From: RGIG6353 sp964650465
GTDB taxonomy: Bacteria > Bacillota > Clostridia > Oscillospirales > SIG627
DNA length: 64,000 nucleotides
Reading direction: 5' to 3'
NCBI GenBank assembly: GCA_964650465.1
Contig: CAZYTA010000005.1
Span: 1-64,000, forward strand
Every line of letters begins with the position of its first letter. Within the stretch, counting starts at the first letter, position 1. The translations under genes and the position numbers were made by a program. This document shows positions 52,914-61,085 of this stretch, one piece after another. The notes under the pieces are model-generated. The model ran no database searches. It saw only the letters and a list, made by a program, of their open reading frames with translations, and was not told the origin of the DNA.

Positions 52914-54209
52914 TTAAATATCAAGACTTGTAAGGTCTTCAAATGTTTGACGTTTTACCGAAACATAGCTTTTTCCGTTGTCAACCGTGACAAGGGCAGG
53001 TCTGGTAAGGCGGTTATAGTTTGAGGACATTGAAAAGTTATATGCCCCTGTGGTAAGCACTGCAAGAATATCGTTTCTCACAGGACGGCACAGATTTACA
53101 TTTTCCTGTATAAGATCGCCGCTTTCACAGCATCTGCCTCCCACTGTAGCGACAAAATCTGCAGGCTTGTCTGCATGACTTGCATTTACAATTGTGTAAG
53201 GCGATTGATAAAGAGCGTACCTTGGGTTGTCTGCCATTCCTCCGTCAACCGAAACATAATTCTTGTAGCCCTCAATACACTTGACTGTACCGACGGTATA
53301 TAGAGTCATGCCGTTGTCGGCGACAATGCTTCTCCCCGGTTCAAGGTAGAACACTGGGCGGTTAAGAGACAGCCGTTCAATGAGAGTATCTATGTGAGTT
53401 CCCAACGCTTTGATGTTATCTGTGTAACTGATTTTTTCGTCGCTGTCAAGGTACGGTACCGCCATTCCTCCGCCGAGATTTATTTCTTTAGCCTCAAAGC
53501 CTGTTTTTTCCTTTATGTCAGCCATAAACGTGAGCATCTTTTCGGCTGCTTCACAGAACGGCTCAAACTCAAATATCTGAGAACCGATATGACAGTGATA
53601 TCCCATCATTGTCACATTTTTCTTTTCAAGGGTTTTTATTACCAGCTTTTCGGCATCTCCGGTTTCTATGGCAACACCGAATTTTGAATCTACCGTGCCT
53701 GTGTTGATGGATTTGTGGGTATGCGGGTCTATGCCCGGGGTAAGTCTGATGAGTATTCGTGGTGTCTTTCCCATTTCTTTTGCTATTCTGTCAAGGGCAT
53801 CAATTTCGTCTGCGGAGTCACACACAAATCTGCCTACTCCCAACTCCAGAGCCATTTTGATATCTGCATCGGTTTTGTTGTTTCCGTGGAACATAGCTCG
53901 TGACAAATCAAAGCCTGCCTTTTTGGCAGTATAAAATTCACCGGGTGATACAACATCTATCCACATTACGATGCCCTCAAGAGTGCGGTAAAGGTCTGTG
54001 TAACAAAGCGCCTTTCCGGCATAGCAGGGATGAGAGCCTTCTCCAAGATATTTTTCAACGGCGCTCATATATTCTTTCGCACGGTCAATAATTCCGTTTT
54101 TGTCAATGAGGTAAAGAGGCGTGCCGTATTCCTTTGCCAGCTCTACTGTATCTGCTCCTGCAAAGGTCAGATGACCTCTTTCGTTTACGTCTATATTTTT
54201 TGCTATCAT
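52914..54209 (-). CDS. lysA: Diaminopimelate decarboxylase
   Basis: A 431-residue PLP-dependent decarboxylase making lysine from meso-diaminopimelate. The PLP lysine is in CYAGKALC (near residue 63), then GYHCHIGSQIFE, LGGGMAVPYLDSDE and FYLEPGRSIVADNG. The C-terminal RCCESGD line holds the active Cys. It follows ddh by 16 bases and is the end of a PAP2-ddh-lysA group. No lysine riboswitch is seen. Confidence 0.97.
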   Translation of the reverse strand: MIAKNIDVNERGHLTFAGADTVELAKEYGTPLYLIDKNGIIDRAKEYMSAVEKYLGEGSHPCYAGKALCYTDLYRTLEGIVMWIDVVSPGEFYTAKKAGFDLSRAMFHGNNKTDADIKMALELGVGRFVCDSADEIDALDRIAKEMGKTPRILIRLTPGIDPHTHKSINTGTVDSKFGVAIETGDAEKLVIKTLEKKNVTMMGYHCHIGSQIFEFEPFCEAAEKMLTFMADIKEKTGFEAKEINLGGGMAVPYLDSDEKISYTDNIKALGTHIDTLIERLSLNRPVFYLEPGRSIVADNGMTLYTVGTVKCIEGYKNYVSVDGGMADNPRYALYQSPYTIVNASHADKPADFVATVGGRCCESGDLIQENVNLCRPVRNDILAVLTTGAYNFSMSSNYNRLTRPALVTVDNGKSYVSVKRQTFEDLTSLDI

Positions 54210-54225
54210 TTATTTATCCTTTCGA

Positions 54226-55206
54226 TTACAGCATATGTGCCAGCATTTCTTCGCCGGGCATTCCCGAAAGCTCTGCCGGAGTTACATCGAAAACTGTTTT
54301 ACAGCCTGTTTCTCCTCTGTCCTTCATTCTGAGCATTGCGGCTGTATATGCTACAATTACACTGGCTGTAAATTCCGGGTTGGAATCCAGCTTCAACGAG
54401 TACTCTATGGTGTGACTGTTTTCCAACTCAAGCCCTGTTTTGCCTGTTCTTATGACTCTTCCGCCGTGAGGAAGTCCCTTGTGGTTGCGGTCAAGCTCCT
54501 CTTGAGTGATAAAGGTTACAGTTGTATCGTAATCGGCAAAATAGTTGGGCATTGTTTTTATTTCATTTTCGATTCGTGTCAGGTCTGCTCCCTCTTCTGC
54601 CACCACCCAGCATTCGCGAAGATGTTTTTCTCTCGTGGTAAACACAGGCATTTCGCCGCTTTTTGCACGCTGAACGGCACTTTCAACAGGTACTGTGTAC
54701 TGTCTTGCATCGATTACTCCGTCAATGCGCCTGATGGCATCGGAGTGACCCTGACTGACACCTCTTCCCCAGAAGGTATAATCCTGTCCTTCGGGAAGTA
54801 TAGAGAGGGCATAAAGCCTGTTTACGGAAAACATTCCGGGGTCCCAGCCTACCGATATCATGGCTATGTTTCCGCCTTCTTTTGCCGCTTTATCTACATT
54901 TTTGAAATGCTCGGGGATTTTTGCGTGAGTATCAAAGGAGTCGATAACATTGAAGTCTTTAGCAAGAGAAGGAGTCATTTCGGGAAGGTCTGTTGCAGAG
55001 CCTCCGCAGATAATGAGGGCATCAGCCGTACCTTTGAGAGAAGCAATATCAGACATTGCTACAGCTTTTACTCCTGTCAAGGTTTTAAGGGTTTCGGGAG
55101 CACGTCTTGTAACCACAGCAATAAGCTCCATATCCTTTCTGTGTTTCAATGCCGCTTCAACGCCTTTTCCGAGGTTGCCGTAGCCTACAATCGCTATTTT
55201 CTTCAT
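54226..55206 (-). CDS. ddh: meso-diaminopimelate D-dehydrogenase
   Basis: A 326-residue NADPH-dependent enzyme that turns tetrahydrodipicolinate directly into meso-diaminopimelate. The Rossmann loop is IAIVGYGNLGKGVEAAL (residues 4-20), then DSFDTHAKIPEHF, SVGWDPGMFSVNRL and FWGRGVSQGHSDAIRRIDGV, all diagnostic for Ddh. It supplies both peptidoglycan and lysA. The one-step route is common in gut Clostridia and replaces the longer acyl routes. AAGGAG precedes ATG 55206. PAP2 ends 21 bases upstream. Confidence 0.96.
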   Translation of the reverse strand: MKKIAIVGYGNLGKGVEAALKHRKDMELIAVVTRRAPETLKTLTGVKAVAMSDIASLKGTADALIICGGSATDLPEMTPSLAKDFNVIDSFDTHAKIPEHFKNVDKAAKEGGNIAMISVGWDPGMFSVNRLYALSILPEGQDYTFWGRGVSQGHSDAIRRIDGVIDARQYTVPVESAVQRAKSGEMPVFTTREKHLRECWVVAEEGADLTRIENEIKTMPNYFADYDTTVTFITQEELDRNHKGLPHGGRVIRTGKTGLELENSHTIEYSLKLDSNPEFTASVIVAYTAAMLRMKDRGETGCKTVFDVTPAELSGMPGEEMLAHML

Positions 55207-55226
55207 ATGTATTCTCCTTTACAAAA

Positions 55227-55835
55227 TTATGAGGTTGAAAATTTATATTTGTAACAGATAACCGCAACAATTGCCCCGTACGGCAAAGCGGTTATTACGT
55301 CAAGAACAGAGTGTTGCTTTATCAAAACTGTTGAAGCGCAGATTAATATCGAAAGAATCAGAATTGACACTCTGTGAATTCTTTTGAATATTTTGGATTG
55401 AAAAACAGCCAATGTTGCACCTATACAGCCGATAACATGCATGCTTGGAAGCACATTTGTGTTTGTGTCTGCTTTATATATTCCCTCAATCACAGCGGTG
55501 AAAAAGTTGTCACGCGGCATAGGGTCGGGACGAAGCAGCTGTTTATTCGGGAATATAATGTTGAGTATGATTACCGAAAAAAACGCAATTCCCAAAAAAG
55601 ACATATACCTTTTAAAATTGATTCCGTCTTTGATGAGCAATGCGATTCCCACTCCCACAAGGAGCGGATACCACAAAACATATGGGATAACAAATATTTC
55701 CGCAAAGGGAATACGGTCATCCAAGGGCAGATAAGAAACAAAAGCCCCTTCCTCGGGTACAATACCTTCGGCTATAAAGAATACCAGAATATACAGCGGC
55801 GCTATCAGCAGATAAAGAGAGTTTTTCTTTTTCAT
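55227..55835 (-). CDS. PAP2-type membrane phosphatase
   Basis: A 202-residue membrane protein of the PAP2/inositolphosphotransferase group with about six membrane segments. The phosphatase motifs are the PSMH line in NVLPSMHVIG (near 148) and the final SVLDVITALPYG, where the preceding KQHSVLD has the catalytic His and Asp; the first motif (KxxxxxxRP) is present as KQLLRPDPMP. It may dephosphorylate lipid phosphates such as undecaprenyl pyrophosphate, in line with the wall-precursor genes downstream. ATG 55835 lies at the end of dispersed element copy 7, with no strong ribosome site. Confidence 0.85.
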   Translation of the reverse strand: MKKKNSLYLLIAPLYILVFFIAEGIVPEEGAFVSYLPLDDRIPFAEIFVIPYVLWYPLLVGVGIALLIKDGINFKRYMSFLGIAFFSVIILNIIFPNKQLLRPDPMPRDNFFTAVIEGIYKADTNTNVLPSMHVIGCIGATLAVFQSKIFKRIHRVSILILSILICASTVLIKQHSVLDVITALPYGAIVAVICYKYKFSTS

Positions 55836-55837
55836 AT

Positions 55838-55937
55838 TATAGGAATTTTTACGAAAACAACCTCGTCGATTCGCCTTGTTTTGGTGCATACATGGATTAC
55901 TGTAGGCGAGAATTGCCGACGGCGGCTTTCCGCTTTT
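55838..55937 (-). repeat. Dispersed leader element, copy 7
   Basis: On the minus strand: AAAAGCGGAAAGCCGCCGTC, GGCAATTCTCGCCTACAG, a variable middle, then GACGAGGTTGTTTTCG and TAAAAATTCCTATAAT. It fills the whole leader between the promoter at 55951-55979 and the PAP2 start codon; the predicted transcription start is about seven bases before the AAAAGCGG head. The PAP2-ddh-lysA transcript therefore begins with this element. Confidence 0.78.
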
Positions 55938-55950
55938 CCTTTGATTAGTT

Positions 55951-55979
55951 AGTATAACACTTTTTTTGTGATTATACAA
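55951..55979 (-). promoter_or_regulatory. Promoter of the PAP2-ddh-lysA group, abutting dispersed element copy 7
   Basis: On the minus strand, -35 TTGTAT (55979-55974), 17-base spacer, -10 TATACT (55956-55951). Confidence 0.62.
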
Positions 55980-55989
55980 GTATTTTTAA

Positions 55990-56017
55990 CAAAAAAATAA
56001 AGAGGTATTCACCTCTT
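55990..56017 (-). terminator. Terminator after the 132-aa membrane protein gene
   Basis: On the minus strand AAGAGGT GAAT ACCTCTT is followed by TATTTTTTTG. It overlaps the stop codon of the 132-residue gene. Confidence 0.75.
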
Positions 56018-56415
56018 CATTCAAATTGTGATATAAGTAATGCTATATATTCCAAAAAGAACATTACAATAATGGGAAACAGAAAGCAGAGTAACAGCTT
56101 TGAGTAGTATATTCTCTTAACAAGGGAGAGCTTCAGGGGATTCCAGTGCAGGTTTTCGCCTTCGTCCTGTGCATTTCCGTCCTTAACCGATTTGTAAAAA
56201 TTTTTTTCGTATTCGCCGTCAACTATGGCGGTAGAAGCCCCATTAACAAGGAAAAACAGTGCGGCGAGAACAGTTCCAAGTATCAGATATGATACGGTAA
56301 CGATTTTTTGCAGCAGCATATTTTCAAGTATTATCGGCAAAAAATATATTCCGCCCAATACGATGAATGCTGACACCATGAGCAAAAGAGTTTTTTTCTG
56401 TGAAAGGTACTTCAT
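56017..56415 (-). CDS. Hypothetical membrane protein (132 aa)
   Basis: A 132-residue protein with three or four membrane segments: about 9-27, 35-57 and 106-128. A short charged loop (KNFYKSVKDGNAQDEGENLH) lies between. I do not recognise the family. GGAG precedes ATG 56415. It is divergent from the MinD-like gene and ends with its own terminator, so it is a separate transcript. Confidence 0.7.
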   Translation of the reverse strand: MKYLSQKKTLLLMVSAFIVLGGIYFLPIILENMLLQKIVTVSYLILGTVLAALFFLVNGASTAIVDGEYEKNFYKSVKDGNAQDEGENLHWNPLKLSLVKRIYYSKLLLCFLFPIIVMFFLEYIALLISQFE

Positions 56416-56538
56416 TTTTTCTCCTTGTAAATTCGATACAAATACATCTTGGAATAATTTTAACAGACACTCCTGAAAACTTCAAGTACAAAAAGTGAAT
56501 TTTTCATAAACTATACATCTTATTTTAGGTGTACACAC

Positions 56539-56567
56539 TTGATTTTTGGTAAGAAATATGATATTAT
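56539..56567 (+). promoter_or_regulatory. Promoter of the MinD-like gene
   Basis: -35 TTGATT (56539-56544), 17-base spacer, -10 TATTAT (56562-56567), 22 bases before ATG 56590. Confidence 0.55.
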
Positions 56568-56589
56568 TTAACATAAGAGGTGAGTAAGC

Positions 56590-57381
56590 ATGGGAAAAAT
56601 AATAATGATAGCCTCCTTGAAGGGAGGAGTTGGCAAAACTACGGTTTGTGCCGCTCTTGCTCATGCTCTGGCAAAATTGGGAAATCGGACACTGGCTGTA
56701 GATATGGATTTCGGGGTGCGAAGTCTTGATATAGCTCTGGGACATGAAAATTCCGCATCTGCGGGCTGCTGGGAGGTTATGACAGGTAAGGCTTCTCTCG
56801 GGGTTGCAGTTGAAGAGGATTACCGTGACCCGAATTTGTTTTTTTTGTCCGCTCCTATGAATGTGGACTGTACATATGATACCACGCTGACCGATAAGCT
56901 GATGCTGTCCTTTCTGCGTACCGTAAAAAAGGAATACGATTATGTACTCCTTGATATGGCGGCAGGTACGGGCAAGCTCCTTGACCTGGTAAGTAATAGC
57001 GGCGAGGCGGATCAAGTGCTGATTGTGTGTACACAGAATGCCGCATCGGTAAGGGCAGCCGAAAAGCTTGGCTCCGATTTGTACAAAACAGGAGATGAAT
57101 CCATAAGGCTTGTTATAAATTCATTTGTCGCCGACAGAGCAGGCAGACAGGATTTTATCGGCGTAATGGAAATAATCGAGCATTCGTCTGTTACACTGAT
57201 GGGTGTTGTTCCCTTTGATAAAAGGGTGGAAGGGCTTATTTCTTCCGGAAAAACAGTTATAGAGGACAAGCGTTGCCTTGCAGGTAAGGCTGTAGGCAAT
57301 ATTGCAAGGAGGCTGACGGGAGAAAGCGTTGCGCTTTTTGAGGGCGCAATTCCCAGACGACACAGATTTAAATTATATTGA
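56590..57381 (+). CDS. MinD/ParA-family ATPase
   Basis: A 263-residue deviant Walker ATPase. KGGVGKTTVCAALAHAL (residues 11-27), AVDMDFGVRSLDIALGHENS and YDYVLLDMAAGTGKLLDL agree with MinD rather than Soj. The C terminus ends AIPRRHRFKLY and lacks the amphipathic membrane helix of MinD. MinC and MinE genes are absent here. It may position a division or surface structure, or be an orphan MinD. It is 15 bases upstream of the methylglyoxal synthase homologue. In Clostridia minD and mgsA are often near each other, so the pair seems conserved. Confidence 0.85.
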   Translation: MGKIIMIASLKGGVGKTTVCAALAHALAKLGNRTLAVDMDFGVRSLDIALGHENSASAGCWEVMTGKASLGVAVEEDYRDPNLFFLSAPMNVDCTYDTTLTDKLMLSFLRTVKKEYDYVLLDMAAGTGKLLDLVSNSGEADQVLIVCTQNAASVRAAEKLGSDLYKTGDESIRLVINSFVADRAGRQDFIGVMEIIEHSSVTLMGVVPFDKRVEGLISSGKTVIEDKRCLAGKAVGNIARRLTGESVALFEGAIPRRHRFKLY

Positions 57382-57396
57382 GAAAGGATACCGTCT

Positions 57397-57795
57397 ATGC
57401 AAATAGCTATAATGGCTCACGAGAAGAAAAAAGAATTGATGACACAGTTTTGTATTGCTTATTGCGGAGTACTCAGCAGACATCAGCTTTGTGCTACAGG
57501 AAGTCTTGGGACCAACATCAAGGATGCTACGGGTCTGGATATAGAAACCTTGCTGATGGCTGAACACGGAGGTCTGCAACAGGTTGCCGCCAAGGTATCC
57601 TACAACGAAATAGACCTGCTTCTATATTTCAGAGATAGGGACGACGACAGCTTTGTCGACCATAGTGCAGAAGAAGAGATTCTTCATCTTTGCGACGCAT
57701 ACAACGTTCCTTACGCTACCAATATAGCCACTGCGGAAGCTCTTATAATGGCTCTTGAACGCGGTGACCTTGATTGGAGAATGCTTATCAAATAA
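57397..57795 (+). CDS. Methylglyoxal synthase homologue, probably not a normal synthase
   Basis: A 132-residue protein aligning without gaps to Bacillus MgsA over the first 80 residues, e.g. IAIMAHEKKKELMTQFCIAY against the family's AHDKKK, ATNIATAEAL near the end, and the usual length. Residues central to the reaction differ: the phosphate loop GTTG is GSLG (35-38), SGP(L/M)GGD is AEHGGL, so the catalytic Asp (residue 60) is Leu, AHD is AHE, and the DPL...PHEPD line is DRD...VDHSAEE. In true MgsA that Asp removes a proton from dihydroxyacetone phosphate. The fold is probably kept but the activity lost or changed. It directly follows the MinD-like gene. Confidence 0.85.
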   Translation: MQIAIMAHEKKKELMTQFCIAYCGVLSRHQLCATGSLGTNIKDATGLDIETLLMAEHGGLQQVAAKVSYNEIDLLLYFRDRDDDSFVDHSAEEEILHLCDAYNVPYATNIATAEALIMALERGDLDWRMLIK

Positions 57796-57847
57796 CCGCT
57801 TCGGCGTGAAGCTTAAATTTTGCACTCTGCACTCTGCATTCTGTCCC

Positions 57848-57873
57848 TTGAATGCATCAGCAGATGCGTTCAA
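57848..57873 (+). promoter_or_regulatory. Hairpin against the aspS ribosome site
   Basis: TTGAATGCATC AGCA GATGCGTTCAA is an 11-pair stem (one G-U) ending directly at the AAAAAGGAG ribosome site of aspS. Before it lies a run of (T)GCACTC-like units (57826-57843). It could act as a processing or translation-control hairpin. No T-box sequence is present. Confidence 0.4.
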
Positions 57874-57887
57874 AAAGGAGAATTACT

Positions 57888-59648
57888 ATGTACAGAACTA
57901 AATATTGTGCCGAATTCACCCAGGCTGATGTAGGCACAAGAGCAAAGGTCTGCGGATGGGTACAGAAGCAGAGAGACCTTGGAACACTTATTTTCATTGA
58001 CTTAAGAGACAGAACGGGCATCATACAGCTTGCTTTTGACGATACCACCGACAGAGAAGTATTTGACATTGCTTTTGGTGCAAGAGCTGAGTTTGTTCTT
58101 GCAGCAGAGGGTGTTATCCGACACAGAGGTGAAGGTGCCGTAAACCCCAATATGCCCACGGGCGCCATAGAGCTTTTCGTTGACAAGCTTGAAGTCCTGT
58201 CAGCGGCTCAGACACCTCCCTTTGAAATAAAGGATGAAACTGATGTTAAGGAAGAGCTGAGACTTAAGTACAGATATCTGGACCTTCGCCGTCAGCCCTT
58301 ACAGCACAATATCCTTACCCGTTCAAAAATAGCAAGACATACAAGAGAATATTTTGAGGACAACGGATTTATAGAAATAGAGACACCTGTTCTTATCAAA
58401 TCCACTCCCGAGGGTGCACGTGACTATCTTGTGCCCAGCCGAGTTCACCCCGGTTCATTCTATGCGCTTCCTCAGTCACCTCAGCTTTACAAACAGCTTC
58501 TTATGCTTTCGGGATTTGACAGATATATCCAGATAGCAAAATGCTTCAGAGACGAGGATTTGAGAGCCGACAGACAGCCTGAATTTACACAGATAGACCT
58601 TGAGATGTCTTTTGTTGACGAAAATGATGTTATGTCTGTGGTGGAAGGCTTTATAGCAACATTGTTCAAGAAGATACTTGATGTAGAGGTAGAGCTTCCC
58701 CTCAGAAGAATGACATGGACAGAGGCGATGAACCGTTACGGCTCAGACAAGCCCGACCTTCGCTTCGGTTTTGAGATATGCGACCTGTCAAGTGTGCTGA
58801 AGGATACCGAATTCAAGGTATTTGCTTCTGCGATTGCAGAAGGCGGCTCTGTAAGAGCTATAAACATTAAGGGCGGAGCAGATAAGTTCTCCCGTAAGGA
58901 AATAGATAAGCTGACAGATTTTGTAAAGACCTACAGAGCAAAGGGTCTTGCTTGGTCAAAATGGTCGGGTGAGCTTTCATCCTCCTTCGCAAAGTTCCTG
59001 ACAGAAGAGGAGGTACGCTCGGTTTACGGACTCACAGATTTTGAGGAGGGAGACCTTCTCCTTGTGGTTGCAGACTCTAAGAACAAGGTTGTGTTCGACT
59101 CGCTGGGAGCACTTCGTTGCGAGGTTGCAGGCAAGCTTGGTCTCAGAGACAAGAATGACTTTAAGTTCCTTTGGGTAACAGATTTCCCCATGTTTGAGTA
59201 CTCCGAAGAGGATGAAAGATATGTGGCAATGCACCATCCCTTTACTGCTCCCCGCGAGGAGGATATACAGTATCTCGGCAATGCTCCCGAAAAGGTATTT
59301 GCCCGTGCATACGATATTGTACTCAACGGTACAGAGCTTGGCGGCGGTTCGGTAAGAATTCACCGTCAGGACCTTCAGGCAAAGGTGTTCGAGGCGCTTG
59401 GGCTTACCAAGGAGGATGCGGATGTGAAGTTCGGCTTCCTGCTTGAAGCATTTAAGTACGGAGCACCCCCTCATGCAGGTCTTGCTTTCGGACTTGACAG
59501 ACTTGTCAGCCTGATGCTGGGGCTCGATGCTATACGTGATGTTATTGCCTTCCCCAAGGTACAGAACGCTTCCGAGCTTATGACACAGTGTCCTTCCGAG
59601 GTTCCTCAGAAGTCCCTTGATGAATTGAGTATTGCAATTAAAGAATGA
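57888..59648 (+). CDS. aspS: Aspartate--tRNA ligase
   Basis: A 586-residue bacterial-type class II synthetase. An N-terminal OB-fold binds the anticodon (RAKVCGWVQKQRDLGTLIFI, then DLRDRTGIIQLAFD). Motif 1 is in FIEIETPVLIKSTPEGARDY, motif 2 in CFRDEDLRADRQPEFTQID, and motif 3 in HAGLAFGLDRLVSLMLG. The GAD insert of bacterial AspRS lies between (about 290-420). ATG 57888 is chosen because AAGGAG precedes it by eight bases; an ATG at 57852 lies in the hairpin. Length is normal. Confidence 0.98.
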   Translation: MYRTKYCAEFTQADVGTRAKVCGWVQKQRDLGTLIFIDLRDRTGIIQLAFDDTTDREVFDIAFGARAEFVLAAEGVIRHRGEGAVNPNMPTGAIELFVDKLEVLSAAQTPPFEIKDETDVKEELRLKYRYLDLRRQPLQHNILTRSKIARHTREYFEDNGFIEIETPVLIKSTPEGARDYLVPSRVHPGSFYALPQSPQLYKQLLMLSGFDRYIQIAKCFRDEDLRADRQPEFTQIDLEMSFVDENDVMSVVEGFIATLFKKILDVEVELPLRRMTWTEAMNRYGSDKPDLRFGFEICDLSSVLKDTEFKVFASAIAEGGSVRAINIKGGADKFSRKEIDKLTDFVKTYRAKGLAWSKWSGELSSSFAKFLTEEEVRSVYGLTDFEEGDLLLVVADSKNKVVFDSLGALRCEVAGKLGLRDKNDFKFLWVTDFPMFEYSEEDERYVAMHHPFTAPREEDIQYLGNAPEKVFARAYDIVLNGTELGGGSVRIHRQDLQAKVFEALGLTKEDADVKFGFLLEAFKYGAPPHAGLAFGLDRLVSLMLGLDAIRDVIAFPKVQNASELMTQCPSEVPQKSLDELSIAIKE

Positions 59649-59659
59649 TAAATAAACTT

Positions 59660-59693
59660 AAAAATGGCAAGACAGATGTCTTGCCATTTTTAT
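59660..59693. terminator. Bidirectional terminator between aspS and the GH1 gene
   Basis: AAAAATGGCAAGACA GAT GTCTTGCCATTTTT with T/A runs on both sides, between convergent genes. Confidence 0.9.
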
Positions 59694-59706
59694 TTGTATA
59701 GGATGT

Positions 59707-61059
59707 TTAATCTACTGCGCAATCCGAAATTATCTTTTGGTAGTAATACCAGCTCTTTTTGCGGGTTCTTTCTCCTGTTTCGAAGTCTACGTAATTAAGG
59801 CCGAATCTTATTGTATAGCCTGCAGAATTTTCAAAGGAATCAAAGTTTGACCAGTAATAATATCCTTGCACATTACTTCCTGCCTTTATGCTTCTTGAAA
59901 GCATACGCAGATGCTCACGGAGATAGGAAATTCTTGCCTTGTCATCCACCATTTCTTCTTTGTTGCCTGTATCCCGAATACCAATACCGTTTTCTGTAAT
60001 ATATACAGTGGGATTGTTGTATTTTTCCTTGATGTGCATGAGAACATCATAAAGTCCTGCCGGATATGTCTCGAAGTACTGTCCTTCCTGAACATAGTAA
60101 TTTTCTACATGCTTGCTGAGGGCAGGAGAGGCTTCATCATACTCAACACGTCCCGGATAATAGTAATTAACGCCTAAAATATCCATAGGCACAAATTCAC
60201 GCTCAATATCCTCGGCATAGCCTTGGGGCATAGCATCTCTGTATACAGAGCAGTCACGAAGAAGATTTTCCGGATAATGACCTAAAATCATGGGGTCAAG
60301 CCACCAACCTGAGCATCTTTCCATTTGGTAGGTTGCGGCAATTTTATCCTTGCCCGAGGGGTCTGCGGGATAAATGGGAACAACAGCAATAACAGCACCT
60401 ATTTTTCCGCCCGTATTCATACTTTTATAAAGCTGTACAGTCTTGAAATGGCACAGCAGAGCATTGTGTCCCGCAAGTATTCCCGCTTTAAGGTCGGTAC
60501 CGTTTGGTGCAAAGGGCGGCCACGCACGGTTTTCTTGATATGGTGCAAAGCAGAAAACACTGGGCTCATTCAGTGTACTCCAAAGCTTTACCCTGTCACC
60601 GAAGGCTTCAAAGCATACCTTTGCAAAGTGCGTGAAATACTTGATGATATCCTTGTTGAGAAATCCGCCTTTTTCATAGATATACATAGGCATATCCCAG
60701 TGATACAGGTCAACAAAGGGCTCAATGCCGTTTTCGAGAAGAAGGTTTATTACGTTGTTATAAAACTCAACTCCCTTGGGGTTTACTTCTCCGTCGATTG
60801 TGGGAAGCATTCTTGTCCATGAGATTGAAAAGCGGAAGGTTTTCAATCCCTGCGCCTTCATTTCGGCAATATCTTCTCTGAAATGCTTGTAAAAACCCGA
60901 TGTAGGCTCTGTTGTTGCCTTGAACTTTTGCGGATATGAAGTTGAAGCCATATCCCATATGTTATCGGTTTTTCCGTCTGCGTTTACAGAGCCTTCAACC
61001 TGATAACAGGATGAACCTGTACCGAACAAAAAGTCTTTTGGAAAATCATAAAGTATCAT
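59707..61059 (-). CDS. Glycoside hydrolase family 1 beta-glucosidase
   Basis: A 450-residue cytoplasmic GH1 enzyme, normal in length. The family line FLFGTGSSCYQVEGSVNADG opens the protein; the acid/base Glu is in STLNEPSVF (near residue 165) and the nucleophile Glu in VYITENGIGI (near 355). There is no phosphate-pocket signature that would make it a clear 6-phospho-glucosidase. It hydrolyses beta-glucosides taken up by the cell. GAGG precedes ATG 61059. It follows the DMT transporter gene by 26 bases; both face the AraC gene at 62149. Confidence 0.95.
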   Translation of the reverse strand: MILYDFPKDFLFGTGSSCYQVEGSVNADGKTDNIWDMASTSYPQKFKATTEPTSGFYKHFREDIAEMKAQGLKTFRFSISWTRMLPTIDGEVNPKGVEFYNNVINLLLENGIEPFVDLYHWDMPMYIYEKGGFLNKDIIKYFTHFAKVCFEAFGDRVKLWSTLNEPSVFCFAPYQENRAWPPFAPNGTDLKAGILAGHNALLCHFKTVQLYKSMNTGGKIGAVIAVVPIYPADPSGKDKIAATYQMERCSGWWLDPMILGHYPENLLRDCSVYRDAMPQGYAEDIEREFVPMDILGVNYYYPGRVEYDEASPALSKHVENYYVQEGQYFETYPAGLYDVLMHIKEKYNNPTVYITENGIGIRDTGNKEEMVDDKARISYLREHLRMLSRSIKAGSNVQGYYYWSNFDSFENSAGYTIRFGLNYVDFETGERTRKKSWYYYQKIISDCAVD

Positions 61060-61085
61060 AAGTTTAAATCCTCTCAAAAAATATA

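Noticed and set aside
55207..55226. A lysine riboswitch before ddh-lysA
   Set aside because: The spacers before ddh (20 bases) and lysA (16 bases) are too short, and the leader of the whole group is the dispersed element, which does not match a lysine riboswitch.
54235..55254. A 339-codon open frame on the plus strand across ddh
   Set aside because: It is the antisense of ddh, whose family motifs are unambiguous. The product is rich in Cys and Phe and matches nothing.
57826..57843. A CRISPR-like array from the GCACTCT units
   Set aside because: The units are seven bases long and have no spacers; this is a simple tandem repeat.
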